Source: Gammaproteobacteria bacterium
GTDB lineage: Bacteria > Pseudomonadota > Gammaproteobacteria > Pseudomonadales > Azotimanducaceae
Length of the DNA stretch: 47,320 nt
Reading direction: 5' to 3'
NCBI GenBank assembly: GCA_018656865.1
Contig: JABHYO010000072.1
Location: 1-47,320 of the forward strand
The translations under genes and the position numbers were made by a program. Positions 40,561-47,320 of this stretch are shown here, piece after piece; position 1 is the first letter of the stretch, and the number at the start of each line of letters is the position of its first letter. Below the pieces are notes generated by a model that saw only the letters and a program-made list of their open reading frames with translations, searched no databases and had not been told where the DNA came from.

Positions 40561-40578
40561 AGTCGATTATAAACGACT
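40561..40578. promoter_or_regulatory. Near-palindrome in the oadG/methyltransferase divergent promoter
   Basis: AGTCGATTATAAACGACT has 5-bp arms AGTCG/CGACT around an AT-rich centre, 21 bases before the methyltransferase ATG. It could be an operator or a hairpin of the leader. Confidence 0.35.
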
Positions 40579-40599
40579 TTACAGAAACCGTTGGCTCTA

Positions 40600-41214
40600 A
40601 TGGAAAAACGAAATCGCTGGAACGAGCGCTATGCCTCGAAGGAACTGTTGTGGTCTGCTGGACCGAATGAGCTATTCGCCGACCTGATTGGAGAATTGAA
40701 GCCAGGCAAGGCGCTTGATGTCGCGACCGGAGAAGGTCGAAATGCACTTTGGCTGGCGGAGCAGGGCTGGGATGTGGATGCTATCGATTTCTCCAATGTT
40801 GCTATTGAAAAGGGGAAGCAGGTTGCTGAGGCCAGAAAGGTCGCCGTTAACTGGATCGTCGACGACGTCAGTTCGTTCGGCTTCGATTTGGGGCATTACG
40901 ATCTGGTCGCGGTTCTCTATCTGCATACCTCTAAGGAAGAAAGGAGTGTTTGGCTAGGCCGAACCATCGAGGCGGTGAAGCCTGGTGGCAGTTTTATCTA
41001 TATCGCACACGACCCATCGAACGTCGAGCTGGGTGTTGGTGGACCGCAGGATGTTAGTCTTTTGCCGTCAGTGGAGGAACTGCGTGGCTATCTGAGCGAG
41101 TTTGAATTGCAGCGTATGGAAATCCATGAACGCGCCGTTGAAAGCGACCCGGGTCACGGCGGTTCCCTGACCGGAGTCGCTCTCGACACTCTTGTCTGGG
41201 CTGTCCGCAAGTAG
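40600..41214 (+). CDS. Class I SAM-dependent methyltransferase
   Basis: 204 residues. SAM motif ALDVATGEGRNALWLAEQGWDVDAIDFS (about 37-63), the acidic motif VDDVSSFGFDLGHYDLVAVLYLHT and VKPGGSFIYIAHDP are the class I core. The layout resembles TehB/thiol methyltransferase-like enzymes; the substrate is unknown. I start it at the ATG at 40600 instead of the in-frame TTG at 40591; neither has a strong ribosome site. It diverges from oadG. Confidence 0.87.
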   Translation: MEKRNRWNERYASKELLWSAGPNELFADLIGELKPGKALDVATGEGRNALWLAEQGWDVDAIDFSNVAIEKGKQVAEARKVAVNWIVDDVSSFGFDLGHYDLVAVLYLHTSKEERSVWLGRTIEAVKPGGSFIYIAHDPSNVELGVGGPQDVSLLPSVEELRGYLSEFELQRMEIHERAVESDPGHGGSLTGVALDTLVWAVRK

Positions 41215-41401
41215 GTATTTCGTTCGAATCACCATGGCCGTGCTGAGTATGTTTTCCTGAGTGTAATGAAGGACCTCAGCTAACAAATATTACACCGTAC
41301 GCGAAAAAATACAGACTAATTATGGATATGTGTAGATCTATTTATTATAAAATGTACAATGTAAAATAATAGTGTGAATATGTAGTGTCTGGGAGTCAAT
41401 C
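41215..41401 (+). promoter_or_regulatory. AT-rich control region of the RetSat-like gene
   Basis: The stretch 41300-41395 is far richer in A+T than its surroundings. GTGTAAT (41261-41267) and ATTACAC (41289-41295) form an inverted repeat, and TACAATGTA (41355-41363) is a short odd palindrome. GGGAG (41391-41395) is the ribosome site. The TetR regulator encoded downstream is a natural candidate to bind here. Confidence 0.35.
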
Positions 41402-42883
41402 ATGCCAAGTCTGGAAAAACACTGGGATGCCATCGTCGTTGGATCTGGGCTGGGGGGGTTGTCTGCAGCAGCTGAACTTGCGACGGCGGGGAAGAAGGTG
41501 CTGGTGTTGGAAAAACACGTGTTCGCCGGTGGCTATGCTCACCATTTTCCGCGGCGGCTGAAGGGAACGCGGATTATCTATGACTTTGATGTGGCGCTTC
41601 ACCAGACCGGGAATCTGAAGCCAGGCAGAGGAACCCATGAACAGTTTAAGCGCCTTGGTGTACTGGACAGAATTCGCCCCATCGAGTTCGATACTGCCTA
41701 CCGGACCATAGGCCCGGACCACGACTTTGTCGCCCCCGCCGCCGCCGATCGTCTCCTAAAGAAATTCATTGAAGCCTATCCCCATGAAAAGCGTGGCCTG
41801 ACCGATATTTTTCATACCATGTCCCGGATCGATGACAACAGCGAAGGAATAACACCAGAGGCACTCGCAACTTTCGATATCAGCCTGGCTGAATTTGTCA
41901 GTCAGCACGGCATTACTGATGAGCGAGTAATTGCCATCTTCTGTACTCTCTGGGGTTACGTGGGTTCGATTCCATCCCGTCTTTCAGCCTTTCTGTTTGC
42001 GCAGATGTGGTGCAGCTATCACTTCGGTGGCTGTTTCTATATTGAAGGCGGAGGACAATCATTGTCGGATGCCTATGTCTCTGTGATCGAGGAAAACGGT
42101 GGCAAGGTCAGGCGCCGAAACGAGGTCGCCAGTATTACAACAAACAGTAACGGTGCTGTTACCGGTGTCGAAACTAAAAAAGGACTAACTTACTTCGCTC
42201 CTCAGGTCATCAGTAATGCCGCCCTGCCGAATACGTTTAACGGGTTGCTCGACAATTCAGAACTGGGAACATCAGAGCGACAGCGTGACCGGGAACTGCC
42301 GGTCGCGACTTCAATCGCCCAGGCTTACATTGGCATGAAAGGTGATGCCGGCAAGCTGGGTCTCGCCGACAGGGGACGTTTCATCGAGGTTAGTTATGAC
42401 TATGAAAGCGATTGGGATGCCATGGTCAAAGGGGACTACATGAACCAGCCGTACATGCTGGGAAATCACAATCTGGCTGATCCGGGCCATCACCCAAAGG
42501 ACCGCTCCATCCTGCATGTGACCACATTGACCGATGGCCGTTCGTGGATGAATCTGGAGAAGAAGCAGTATCGCGAGAGAAAACGCGAGTTGACGGAGTT
42601 TCTGCTGGATCGTCTGGAAGAGGTTATACCGGATGCCAGGGATCGGATAGAAGTATGTGAAGTGGGAACGCCGCACACCATGGCGCGATATACGTCGAAT
42701 CCCAACGGCTCGATTTATGGCTATGCTTCCGAGGTCGATAGCCACACCATCCATCGGCCAGCGCCGAAGACCAGCGTATCCGGATTGTATCTGGCCGGAG
42801 CCTGGACTTTTCCCGGCCCCGGTTTTAATGGAGCCATCATGTCGGGATTGAACACCGCAAGAGAGGTTCTCGGCGATGGGTAG
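41402..42883 (+). CDS. FAD/NAD(P)-dependent oxidoreductase of the RetSat / CrtI (phytoene desaturase) family
   Basis: 493 residues. The FAD-binding motif VVGSGLGGLSAAAELATAGKKVLVLEKH starts at residue 11 and is followed by the family sequence FAGGYAHHFPRR. The C-terminal GLYLAGAWTFPGPGFNGAIMSGLNTAREVL is the typical closing motif. Relatives include retinol saturases, carotenoid isomerases and phytoene desaturases. No carotenoid genes are nearby, so a hydrophobic isoprenoid or lipid substrate is plausible but unproved. GGGAG precedes the ATG by 6 bases. The TetR gene follows 52 bases later and may control it. Confidence 0.87.
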   Translation: MPSLEKHWDAIVVGSGLGGLSAAAELATAGKKVLVLEKHVFAGGYAHHFPRRLKGTRIIYDFDVALHQTGNLKPGRGTHEQFKRLGVLDRIRPIEFDTAYRTIGPDHDFVAPAAADRLLKKFIEAYPHEKRGLTDIFHTMSRIDDNSEGITPEALATFDISLAEFVSQHGITDERVIAIFCTLWGYVGSIPSRLSAFLFAQMWCSYHFGGCFYIEGGGQSLSDAYVSVIEENGGKVRRRNEVASITTNSNGAVTGVETKKGLTYFAPQVISNAALPNTFNGLLDNSELGTSERQRDRELPVATSIAQAYIGMKGDAGKLGLADRGRFIEVSYDYESDWDAMVKGDYMNQPYMLGNHNLADPGHHPKDRSILHVTTLTDGRSWMNLEKKQYRERKRELTEFLLDRLEEVIPDARDRIEVCEVGTPHTMARYTSNPNGSIYGYASEVDSHTIHRPAPKTSVSGLYLAGAWTFPGPGFNGAIMSGLNTAREVLGDG

Positions 42884-42935
42884 AGCCGAGCTGCGTTGAA
42901 CTGGAACCCGATCAGAGCTCGTATGGAGACCCTGG

Positions 42936-43550
42936 ATGCCGCGCACAAAACTGACTGATCAGCAGATTGCTGAATTTAAGGCAGAACTAGTTGACGCTGC
43001 CACGCGGTTGTTTGTGAATCATGGTTATGCGGGTGTAACGATGAGGGCAATCGCCAGGGAACTGACTTGCAGCCCGATGAAGGCTTATCGTTACTTCGGT
43101 GACAAGGATGAGGTCTTCGCCATGGTCCGGACTGCGGCCTACCAGTCTTTTGGCAAGTCCCAGCAGGAAGCGTACTTTTCAGCAAGCGATCCAACCGAGC
43201 GATTGACGGCCCTTGGCAGGGCTTATTATGACTACGCCACAAAGAATCAGCTGCAGTACCGGTTAATGTTCGAGCTTCTTCAGCCAAATCCTGACGGCTA
43301 CCCCGAATTAAGTGAAGCCAGCAGGGCAGCCATGACGCCGTTAAGAACGGTGGTTTCCGAACTGATCGCACAAGGAACTCTCAAAGGCGATACGGACCTG
43401 ATCACCAACGCCATCTGGTCGGGGGTCCATGGAGTAGTCTCGCTTCACCTGGCAGGTAAGCTGCTGAGGCAGCCGAATATATCGGAGCTTGAGGAAACAA
43501 TGATGGCCTCAGTTTTCCTTGGCCTCAAGTTGATCGGAGATAATAGCTAG
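42936..43550 (+). CDS. TetR/AcrR-family transcriptional regulator
   Basis: 204 residues. The N-terminal helix-turn-helix (about residues 25-50) reads VNHGYAGVTMRAIARELTCSPMKAYRYFGDKDEVF, the classic TetR pattern. The C-terminal ligand and dimer domain is variable. It likely represses the adjacent RetSat-like gene or the CoA-transferase across the repeat. The last codons and stop (43548-43550) lie inside the first copy of the 127-bp repeat. Confidence 0.93.
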   Translation: MPRTKLTDQQIAEFKAELVDAATRLFVNHGYAGVTMRAIARELTCSPMKAYRYFGDKDEVFAMVRTAAYQSFGKSQQEAYFSASDPTERLTALGRAYYDYATKNQLQYRLMFELLQPNPDGYPELSEASRAAMTPLRTVVSELIAQGTLKGDTDLITNAIWSGVHGVVSLHLAGKLLRQPNISELEETMMASVFLGLKLIGDNS

Positions 43551-43833
43551 TTTCCGTCCGAAAAAGGCAGTTCTCAAGGGTATTAGGCGCGACTGCCCAA
43601 TATTGTTAGTTTAGAAATCAACGGGTTATCAGGAAACTAGCACCGCGGTTTCGATTTCTCGGACACGAACTAGCTAGTTTCCGTCCGAAAAAGGCAGTTC
43701 TCAAGGGTATTAGGCGCGACTGCCCAATATTGTTAGTTTAGAAATCAACGGGTTATCAGGAAACTAGCACCGCGGTTTCGATTTCTCGGACACGAACTAG
43801 CACCGCGGTTTCGATTTCTCGGACAGGAACTAG
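43544..43833. repeat. 127-bp tandem duplication with terminal 33-bp extra copy, bounded by inverted repeats
   Basis: 43544-43670 and 43671-43797 are two apparently identical head-to-tail copies. The last part of the unit (CTAGCACCGCGGTTTCG onward, about 33 bp) occurs a third time at 43798-43833 with one or two changes. Each unit contains CTAGTTTCC and, 76 bases later, GGAAACTAG, which can pair as 9-bp ends. GGCAGT and ACTGCC form an inner stem, and GTCCGA/TCGGAC a third pair. The copy junction makes the palindrome AACTAGCTAGTT (43668-43679). The array fills the gap between the converging TetR and CoA-transferase genes. No gene lies in it. Confidence 0.93.
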
Positions 43834-45051
43834 CTAGGGTTGGTGACAACCGACAATTCCTTTGTCGTGCATGGATTTGATGGTTGACTTATCGAAGCCG
43901 AGTTCGGCCAGTACTTCATCCGTATGTTCGCCTATTTCCGGGGCTCGGGTTGCGCCCACGCGGGCGAGCCCATTCACATTGACGGGGTCATTAACGATGA
44001 AGTCGATGCCGACGTCATCAACGGGTGGAGTGATCATCTTGTTGAGTGTGAGGTGATCGTCGGTTGGTAAATCAGAAAACCTCGCGACTGGCTCGATGGG
44101 CACCTCGTGTTCGTCTCGGAGTATGGCGATCCACTCGTCAAGGGTTTTTGCCCGGAAGATGTCGCGTAGTTTCTGCGTCAACTCCTCGGCATGGAGCAAT
44201 CGAGATTCCAGTGTAGAAAATCGTTCATCCGCCAGTAGTTCGAATGCATCCATGGCGACCAGCAGCCTGTCAAACCCTTCATCTGTTCTGATCATGTTGA
44301 GTTGAATCAGGCGATCGTCACTGGTTTCGTAGAGGGCAGAGGTCAGGATCTGGGGTGGCACAGTGGAGAAATCAGCCTGGGCCAGTTGTGCCTGCACCAT
44401 ACAGGAGGCAGACCATACTCCGTTCGCCAGTAGAGAGGTGTGCACCTTGGTTCCCTTGCCGGTCCGTTCGCGTTGCATGAGCGCGGTGACGATAGCGGCA
44501 TACATAGCGACCGCGGTTGGGTGATCGCCCATACCGGGAAGGGCTTGTATAGGCTCGACACCGGGATGACGCAGATGATCCATCATGCCGGACCGGTTCC
44601 AGTAGGCGACAAGATCAAAAGCCTCATTGTCCCGGTCCGGACCTTCTTCGCCGTAGGGTGTCAGCGATGCATAAATCATTCGTTCGTTCAGAGAAGAGAT
44701 ATCATCGTAGCTCAGTTTGAGCTCTCGACGCAGTGGTAGCGGCTGATTGGTAATGTAGATATCGCATTCCCGAATAAGTCGATGCAGAATTTCCATGCCC
44801 TCGTCGCTCTTCAGGTTGAGCGCCAGTGAACGCTTGTTGCGAGCATCCATGGCCCAGGCGTAGTTGGTATCTGCAGTTGGCGTAAAAGGCAACATGGCCC
44901 AGTTACGATAGCCGTCACCGTCTTCCGGAACTTCAATTTTCAGAACTTCCGCGCCTCTATCGGCAAGCATCGTTGCTGCAACCGGTCCGGCAATCCAGCT
45001 GCCTACATCCAGAACCTTGAGTCCCTCAAAGAGCAATACTTCATCCGACAT
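43834..45051 (-). CDS. CaiB/BaiF-type (class III) CoA-transferase
   Basis: 405 residues, the usual length. It opens with LKVLDVGSWIAGPVAATMLADRGAEVLKIE, the family N-terminus. LPGMGDHPTA carries Asp176, placed where the catalytic Asp of class III CoA-transferases is found. RTGKGTKVHTSLLANGVW and the C-terminal VPIEPVARFSDL follow. Such enzymes move CoA between carboxylic acids, or racemise acyl-CoA in the AMACR branch; the acyl substrate is unknown. It lies 33 bases downstream of the zinc-ribbon gene on the same strand. Confidence 0.93.
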   Translation of the reverse strand: MSDEVLLFEGLKVLDVGSWIAGPVAATMLADRGAEVLKIEVPEDGDGYRNWAMLPFTPTADTNYAWAMDARNKRSLALNLKSDEGMEILHRLIRECDIYITNQPLPLRRELKLSYDDISSLNERMIYASLTPYGEEGPDRDNEAFDLVAYWNRSGMMDHLRHPGVEPIQALPGMGDHPTAVAMYAAIVTALMQRERTGKGTKVHTSLLANGVWSASCMVQAQLAQADFSTVPPQILTSALYETSDDRLIQLNMIRTDEGFDRLLVAMDAFELLADERFSTLESRLLHAEELTQKLRDIFRAKTLDEWIAILRDEHEVPIEPVARFSDLPTDDHLTLNKMITPPVDDVGIDFIVNDPVNVNGLARVGATRAPEIGEHTDEVLAELGFDKSTIKSMHDKGIVGCHQP

Positions 45052-45084
45052 AATTACGTTCTCTTCACATCTTGTCTGGTTTGG

Positions 45085-45726
45085 TTACATGCCGATATCA
45101 TCGGCATTCCCTGTGATCCCATCCGCACCGGCGGAGTGGAATCGCATTTCATACTCTTTGCCGAGCGCGCCCATATCCCGCGTTATGACCATCTCATAGA
45201 CAAAGTCGCGACTCCAGGCATCTGTAATATCTTCCTTCGTCAGCAGGCCATCCTGAACCAGCTTGTTCAAACCCTGTTCGTTGGTCGGTGGTTCGAATGA
45301 CTGGTCCTCAATCGCTACGAAATTGAGCTTGGTTATCAGTGCGCGCATTCGCTCGCGCGTATTCGCCTGGGTGATGGCGGCAGTCGCCTGGGTCAATTTG
45401 TTCGATGGTTTTTTTTGTGCAGTATTTGGGTCGGATGATCCATTGTTTTCAGGTGAATTGTTTTCAGGTGAATTGTTTTCAGGTGAATTGTTTTCGGGTG
45501 AATCATTTTGCGTCAGCAGGAACCCAGCAACACCGAAGATAAGTACGACGCCGATAGCGATAGGTTTGACTGGTAACCCGCCAGTCACATCTGGCTCGGG
45601 AGGCGGTTTGTCAGCCTTCGGAGTGGCAACTTGCGATGCCTTGGCGATGATCACGCCGCATTTCACACACTCTTCAGCCTTTGGTTGAAAGGCATTGCAG
45701 GCCGGACAAATCATGTTTTCGCTCAT
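45085..45726 (-). CDS. Zinc-ribbon membrane protein with SPENN repeats and a pseudopilin-like C-terminus
   Basis: 213 residues. MICPACNAFQPKAEECVKCGVII at the N-terminus is a CxxC...CxxC zinc ribbon. A proline-rich linker, one span at about 55-70 and a tract of four SPENN repeats (about 75-95) follow. The C-terminal 60 residues (DAWSRDFVYEMVI...RFHSAGADGITGNADDI) resemble the C-terminal metal-binding end of GspG-type pseudopilins (DPWG...SxGADGxxG...ADI). I know of no function for this combination. Cytoplasmic ribbon and periplasmic C-terminus are inferred from the single span. It lies upstream of the CoA-transferase on the same strand. Confidence 0.72.
   Translation of the reverse strand: MSENMICPACNAFQPKAEECVKCGVIIAKASQVATPKADKPPPEPDVTGGLPVKPIAIGVVLIFGVAGFLLTQNDSPENNSPENNSPENNSPENNGSSDPNTAQKKPSNKLTQATAAITQANTRERMRALITKLNFVAIEDQSFEPPTNEQGLNKLVQDGLLTKEDITDAWSRDFVYEMVITRDMGALGKEYEMRFHSAGADGITGNADDIGM
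45443..45502 (-). repeat. In-frame 15-bp repeat, four copies
   Basis: TTGTTTTCAGGTGAA is repeated at 45443-45457, 45458-45472, 45473-45487 and 45488-45502; the last has one or two changes. On the coding strand each adds SPENN just after the membrane span of the zinc-ribbon protein. Copy number could vary between strains without frame change. Confidence 0.92.
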
Positions 45727-45804
45727 GACCGGTTCTCGGAGGTGAATTGGAATCAGTTTACCTGATATTGTTATCGGGTCTGGATAAATAAGGAAGAAGC
45801 AAAC

Positions 45805-46089
45805 ATGATCGGTCAGATTATTCGACTCAATGTTTTAGAAGGCAAAGTAGAAGAGTTTGAGGCTCTGGTGGCTCAGCTCATGAAGGATGTTGAAGCCAAC
45901 GAACCAGGTTCAATCTACGATGTGCGTCGTGTTCGGGGTGAGCCACGAACCTATTTCTACTTCATCTCATTCCCGGATCAGTCTGGTTACGATCGCTATA
46001 TGACCGCGGACTACCATATGCAAATGTCGCCGAAGACGGTCGCGCTCCTGGATGGCGATCCAATATTCGAGGACCTGGACGATTTTTAA
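45805..46089 (+). CDS. ABM-domain (antibiotic biosynthesis monooxygenase-like) protein
   Basis: 94 residues forming one ferredoxin-like ABM fold: MIGQIIRLNVLEGKVEEFEALVAQLMKDVEANEPGSIYDVRR, then YFYFISFPDQSGYDRYM and a C-terminal helix. Family members are heme-degrading or quinol monooxygenases, or simply small dimeric proteins, so activity is not implied. AAGGAAGAAG before the ATG is a good ribosome site. It starts a forward unit with the second CoA-transferase, divergent from the zinc-ribbon gene. Confidence 0.85.
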   Translation: MIGQIIRLNVLEGKVEEFEALVAQLMKDVEANEPGSIYDVRRVRGEPRTYFYFISFPDQSGYDRYMTADYHMQMSPKTVALLDGDPIFEDLDDF

Positions 46090-46158
46090 GAACCATTCTA
46101 GAAATCATCCATAAAAAACGTTCTTAGAAACCATTCTTAAAAACGATTCTTAAAAACG
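46083..46158. repeat. Inverted and 13-bp direct repeats between the ABM gene and the second CoA-transferase
   Basis: TTTTTAAGAA (46083-46092, including the ABM stop) is complementary to TTCTTAAAAA at 46134-46143 and again at 46147-46156. ATTCTTAAAAACG repeats with a 13-base period at 46133-46145 and 46146-46158. The last copy abuts the ATG at 46159, leaving no usual ribosome site. It could form alternative hairpins over the intergenic gap. Confidence 0.75.
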
Positions 46159-47320
46159 ATGTCTCCTGAATCTTTGCTTCCTGATCCATCACCGTTTTTC
46201 ATGCGGGTACTGGAACTGGGCGGCGGTGTCGCCGCAGCCTACACCACCAGGCTCTTCTCGGAACATGGCGCTGAGGTTATCAAGGTGGAACCACCAGGCG
46301 GTGATCCACTCAGAAACCGGACACCCTTTCTACAGATCAAAGATGGTGAAAGCACCGGTGGTCTCTTCCATGCCCTGAACGTCAATAAACGTAGCGTGAC
46401 GCTGAACATGGCTGAGGCTTCGGACAGGATCGAACTGGAAAACCTCATTGCCTGGGCCGATATCCTGGTGCACAGCCTGTCGACCGACGAAGCCGAAACC
46501 CTCAATATCGACCCGGAATCAGTCAGCACGAGGTGGCCGGCCCTGGTGGTGCTATCGATTTCCCCCTTCGGAATCAGCGGACCCTATCGGAAGTTTGCCG
46601 CACAGGAAATCACGACGGCGAATGCCAGCGGCTGGGCGGCGCTCTGCCCCATCACCTTCGGCGAACCGGAACACCCACCACTTAAAGTCTACGGCCATCA
46701 TGGCTCAATGATGGCAGCAACTGCAGCAGCGATGGTCGGATTCGCGACCTGCCGGGAAGCAAAGAGGTCCGGCGTTGGTGAACACATCGACTTTTCAATC
46801 CAGGCGTACCTGGCGTCACTGATTGAAGCTGGCATTCCCATTTACAGTTACACCGGCGACATTCTCCGACGATATCACGGTCATCGCTCCAATCCCTGGT
46901 TGTTTTGCCAGACCAAAGATAATCCTGTGTTGCTGATGTGCGTCGAGGAAGACCAGTGGCAACGTCTGGTGGAATTCATAGGCGAGCCGGACTGGACCGC
47001 TCTTGAAGTCTTCAATGACAGGAAGGCACGCGTAGAGAATCAGGATCTACTCCACATCCTGCTACAGGATTTTTTTGCTGAATGGCGGGCGGATGAACTC
47101 TTCCATGCGGCCCAGGCACGTCGAATCTGTTGTGCGCCGGTGCTGAACTATGATCAGCTGTCACGGGATCCACACATTCTCGATAGGCAGCTATTTACGT
47201 GTCTCCCTGATCACCCGGAACTGCCTGAACTCATGGCCTCGCCAATCCTTGCCCGTGGTGGCCGGGTGCGGCCTCGACTTCCTGCACCCGGGCTGGGTCA
47301 GGATTCAATGCAGGTGCTCA
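46159..47320 (+). CDS. CaiB/BaiF-type CoA-transferase family protein (3' truncated by window edge)
   Basis: The frame from the ATG at 46159 stays open for 387 codons to the window end. MRVLELGGGVAAAYTTRLFSEHGAEVIKVEPPGGDPLRN is the family N-terminus, and RSGVGEHIDFSIQAYLASLI and the C-terminal DQLSRDPHILDRQLF also fit. The catalytic Asp of the usual GD motif is replaced: the sequence reads KVYGHHGSMMAA, with His180 where Asp is expected. It may be inactive, use another residue, or be the N-terminal half of a longer two-domain protein; the missing 3' end prevents a decision. Confidence 0.85.
   Translation, partial: MSPESLLPDPSPFFMRVLELGGGVAAAYTTRLFSEHGAEVIKVEPPGGDPLRNRTPFLQIKDGESTGGLFHALNVNKRSVTLNMAEASDRIELENLIAWADILVHSLSTDEAETLNIDPESVSTRWPALVVLSISPFGISGPYRKFAAQEITTANASGWAALCPITFGEPEHPPLKVYGHHGSMMAATAAAMVGFATCREAKRSGVGEHIDFSIQAYLASLIEAGIPIYSYTGDILRRYHGHRSNPWLFCQTKDNPVLLMCVEEDQWQRLVEFIGEPDWTALEVFNDRKARVENQDLLHILLQDFFAEWRADELFHAAQARRICCAPVLNYDQLSRDPHILDRQLFTCLPDHPELPELMASPILARGGRVRPRLPAPGLGQDSMQVL

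Noticed and set aside
43544..43833. Integron attC sites or gene cassettes
   Set aside because: The repeats lack paired GTTRRRY/RYYYAAC core sites around a cassette, and no integrase is seen.

Overview
The window is a stretch of a gammaproteobacterial chromosome with moderate GC and no rRNA or tRNA genes, integrase, transposase or CRISPR array that I can see. The best clue to its lineage is the order nlpD - regulatory RNA - fdxA - mutS - recA - recX - alaS - lysC - csrA. That order is close to the pseudomonad arrangement, where rpoS and rsmZ lie between nlpD and fdxA. An uncultured, probably aquatic member of the Pseudomonadales or a neighbouring order is a reasonable inference, but it is only an inference.

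Layout. 1-5284 is the cytochrome c maturation operon, from a 5'-truncated ccmC through ccmDEFGHI, with start and stop codons overlapping at most junctions. 5286-7662 holds a possible 35-residue membrane peptide, a beta-lactamase-fold serine hydrolase, a small conserved protein, a dispersed repeat and a VOC protein. 8007-12279 is an RND efflux pair (adaptor plus pump), tail to tail with a TolB/TPR membrane protein. A saccharopine-dehydrogenase-like reductase follows. 15900-28534 is a long forward housekeeping block: dnaE, tilS, pyrG, kdsA, eno, ftsB, truD, pcm, a DUF368 membrane protein and nlpD. accA, ispD, ispF and surE, often found in this neighbourhood, are absent from it. 28535-29058 contains no rpoS. 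It contains what looks like an RsmZ-type CsrA-sequestering RNA: a GacA-type palindrome, a promoter, GGA motifs in hairpin loops and a strong intrinsic terminator. fdxA and mutS lie on the reverse strand. recA (with a LexA box), recX, alaS, lysC and csrA run forward to 38066. 38100-47320 is more accessory: a fatty acid desaturase, a diguanylate cyclase preceded by an orphan oadG, a methyltransferase, a RetSat/CrtI-like oxidoreductase, a TetR regulator, a CaiB-type CoA-transferase, a zinc-ribbon membrane protein, an ABM-domain protein and a second, 3'-truncated CaiB-type protein.

How the parts fit. The ccm genes move heme to the periplasm and attach it to apocytochromes. The central block supplies replication, nucleotide and KDO synthesis, glycolysis, division and envelope functions. 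The candidate GacA-box/RsmZ RNA and csrA, about 9 kb apart, would form the output of a Gac/Rsm post-transcriptional circuit. The right end looks like lipid or acyl-CoA metabolism with a local TetR regulator.

A second theme is repetition between genes. Tandem duplications of 20, 84, 110 and 127 bp, and a 13 bp repeat, sit in five separate intergenic gaps, several of them touching a terminator, stop codon or start codon.
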